A DNA stretch of 6,907 bases from Pseudomonadota bacterium (lineage in GTDB: Bacteria > Pseudomonadota > Alphaproteobacteria > Rhizobiales > Devosiaceae): NCBI GenBank assembly GCA_023390785.1, contig JAEWCE010000361.1, positions 1-6,907 on the forward strand, read 5' to 3'. The translations under genes and the position numbers were made by a program. How positions within the stretch are numbered: position 1 is the first letter of the stretch; each line of letters begins with the position of its first letter. Of this stretch, positions 6,096 through 6,907 are shown piece by piece. The notes beneath the pieces were generated by a model that was not told the origin of the DNA, made no database searches, and was given only the letters and a program-made list of their open reading frames with translations.

Positions 6096-6124
6096 TTGAC
6101 TCCCCGGCCGTTCCCGCCTATTGA
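6096..6124 (+). promoter_or_regulatory. Sigma-70-type promoter for ffh
   Basis: TTGACT (6096-6101), preceded by C, and TATTGA (6119-6124), preceded by C, are separated by exactly 17 bases. This fits the alphaproteobacterial housekeeping pattern (CTTGAC, 17 bases, CTATAT). Transcription would start near 6131, leaving a leader of about 158 bases before the ffh ATG. Confidence 0.65.
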
Positions 6125-6137
6125 CCCGCCACTTCGC

Positions 6138-6152
6138 TCAGGTCTGACCTGA
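6138..6152. promoter_or_regulatory. 15-bp palindrome at the predicted 5' end of the ffh transcript
   Basis: TCAGGTCTGACCTGA is a perfect inverted repeat: 7-base arms around a central T. It begins about 7 bases after the predicted start of transcription. It could be an operator for a dimeric repressor, or in RNA a short 5' hairpin (5- or 6-bp stem). No known binding consensus was recognised with certainty. Confidence 0.4.
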
Positions 6153-6195
6153 ACCGCCGACCGGGACCCGCAAAGGTATAAAGAGTTCCCCAAGG

Positions 6196-6234
6196 CAAAC
6201 ATCCCGCAGCGCGACGCGCCCCGGGGTGTGTTTG
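6196..6234 (+). promoter_or_regulatory. Hairpin-forming segment in the ffh leader
   Basis: CAAACA (6196-6201) can pair with TGTTTG (6229-6234), continued inside by CCC (6203-6205) with GGG (6224-6226) across a small internal loop. The enclosed part holds GCGCGACGCGC (6209-6219) and CCCCGGGG (6219-6226), both self-complementary. The leader between the promoter and ffh is thus rich in alternative pairings. No riboswitch family is recognised. Confidence 0.35.
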
Positions 6235-6258
6235 GCGTTTGCGCCTGAGCCAACCATA

Positions 6259-6278
6259 TCCCGGCGAGTAATCCGGGA
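6259..6278 (+). promoter_or_regulatory. Hairpin abutting the ffh ribosome binding site
   Basis: TCCCGG (6259-6264) pairs with CCGGGA (6273-6278) around an 8-base loop. Its last base is the first A of the Shine-Dalgarno AAGGA (6278-6282), which sits 6 bases before the ATG. The stem would leave most of the Shine-Dalgarno free, so a modest effect on initiation is the most that can be inferred. Confidence 0.4.
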
Positions 6279-6288
6279 AGGAAACGCA

Positions 6289-6907
6289 ATGTTCGAGAGC
6301 CTCAGCGACCGGCTTGGGAAAATCTTCGAAGGCCTCACCGGCCGCGGCGCGCTGAACGAGGCGGACGTCGATGCGGCGCTGCGCGAGGTTCGTCGCGCGC
6401 TGCTCGAAGCCGACGTGTCGCTGGAAGTGGTCAAGGCCTTCGTCGAGCAGGTGCGCGAGCGCGCCGTCGGCGCCGAGGTCACCCGCTCGGTGACGCCGGG
6501 CCAGCAGGTGGTCAAGATCGTCCACGACGAGCTGGTCCGGGTGCTGGGCGAGGTGCCCGTGCCGCTCGACTTCAACGCCCCCGCTCCGGTCGGCCTGCTG
6601 ATGGTGGGCCTCCAGGGCGCCGGCAAGACCACCCATGCCGGCAAGATCGCCAAGCGGCTCAAGGAGCGGCAGGGCAAGCAGGTCCTGATGGCCTCGCTCG
6701 ACGACCGCCGTCCGGCCGCCAAGGAACAATTGCGCGTGCTTGGCACCCAGATCGGCGTCGACACGCTGCCGATCCAGCTCAATGAGACCCCGGTCGACAT
6801 CGCCCGCCGCGCCGAGCGCGAAGCCCGGCTCGGCGGCTACGACGTCGTCATCTTCGATACCGCCGGCCGTACCCAAGCCGACGAAGACCTGATGCAGGAG
6901 ACCGCGG
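6289..6907 (+). CDS. ffh: Signal recognition particle protein Ffh, N-terminal part (cut by window end)
   Basis: The first 206 codons of the SRP54-type GTPase, which binds 4.5S RNA and signal sequences on ribosomes and delivers them to FtsY. Visible parts are the N domain (residues 1 to about 95, including LNEADVDAALREVRRALLEADV) and the start of the G domain, with P-loop GLQGAGKT (107-114), DDRRPAA (138-144) and DTAGR (190-194). The TKxD motif and the methionine-rich RNA- and signal-binding M domain lie beyond the window. The ATG at 6289 is supported by AAGGA at 6278-6282 and by the canonical MFESLSDRL start. Two positions look unusual: H116 directly after GKTT, and D139 in DDRRPAA, where DTRRPAA or DTQRPAA is commoner. 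Both sites vary between bacteria, so function is probably normal. The gene is divergent from the dapF operon that contains ftsY. Confidence 0.97.
   Translation, partial: MFESLSDRLGKIFEGLTGRGALNEADVDAALREVRRALLEADVSLEVVKAFVEQVRERAVGAEVTRSVTPGQQVVKIVHDELVRVLGEVPVPLDFNAPAPVGLLMVGLQGAGKTTHAGKIAKRLKERQGKQVLMASLDDRRPAAKEQLRVLGTQIGVDTLPIQLNETPVDIARRAEREARLGGYDVVIFDTAGRTQADEDLMQETA

Noticed and set aside
5218..6099. 293-codon plus-strand open frame opposite dapF
   Set aside because: Antisense shadow of dapF with histidine/arginine/glycine-rich composition, no family pattern, and no supporting start signal.
6177..6182. Second ffh promoter with -10 TATAAA
   Set aside because: The hexamer is good, but the 16-18 bases upstream hold only a GC-rich string with no -35 likeness; the pair at 6096-6124 is much better.
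6200..6288. A 4.5S SRP RNA gene (ffs) next to ffh
   Set aside because: Only the short UCC-GGGAA-GGA string resembles the SRP RNA tip. The matching long 5' and 3' arms are missing and the ffh ATG follows at once, so it is not a separate RNA gene.

Overview
The window reads as core chromosome of a GC-rich alphaproteobacterium, most likely of the order Hyphomicrobiales (Rhizobiales). The support is the run dapF-mtaB-ftsY-yciB/ispZ next to a ccmC-ccmD-ccmG cytochrome c maturation cluster, the alphaproteobacterial style of the proteins, the GC-rich third codon positions, and GC-rich palindromic repeats between genes. A Devosia-like genus is possible, but the sequence alone does not prove it.

Layout. 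Bases 1-83 hold an intergenic repeat. Bases 84-1563 (+) carry ccmC, ccmD and ccmG with overlapping stops and starts. They supply heme handling (CcmC, CcmD) and periplasmic thiol reduction (CcmG) for c-type cytochrome assembly. Bases 1564-1749 hold a second, larger copy of the repeat, a hairpin, and a candidate general-stress (EcfG-type) promoter in front of a small split PRC-barrel-like protein (1750-2121, +). Bases 2122-2211, between convergent genes, hold a strong GC hairpin related to the repeats.

Bases 2212-6003 are a minus-strand, tightly coupled operon transcribed dapF -> mtaB -> ftsY -> yciB/ispZ. Its products are diaminopimelate epimerase, tRNA t6A37 methylthiotransferase, the SRP receptor GTPase and an inner-membrane septation/envelope protein. 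Adjacent genes overlap by 1 or 4 bases. Bases 6004-6288 are a divergent control region with a good sigma-70-type promoter for ffh, a 15-bp palindrome just after the predicted start of transcription, and a long leader with several possible hairpins. From 6289 to the end is the first 206 codons of ffh, the SRP GTPase that partners FtsY.

All recognisable genes are housekeeping functions and look intact, except that ffh is cut by the window edge. I see no mobile element, CRISPR array, tRNA, rRNA or defence system, and no convincing undescribed multi-gene system. The points worth a second look are regulatory: the stress-type promoter of the PRC-barrel gene, the palindrome and leader of ffh, and the repeat family.
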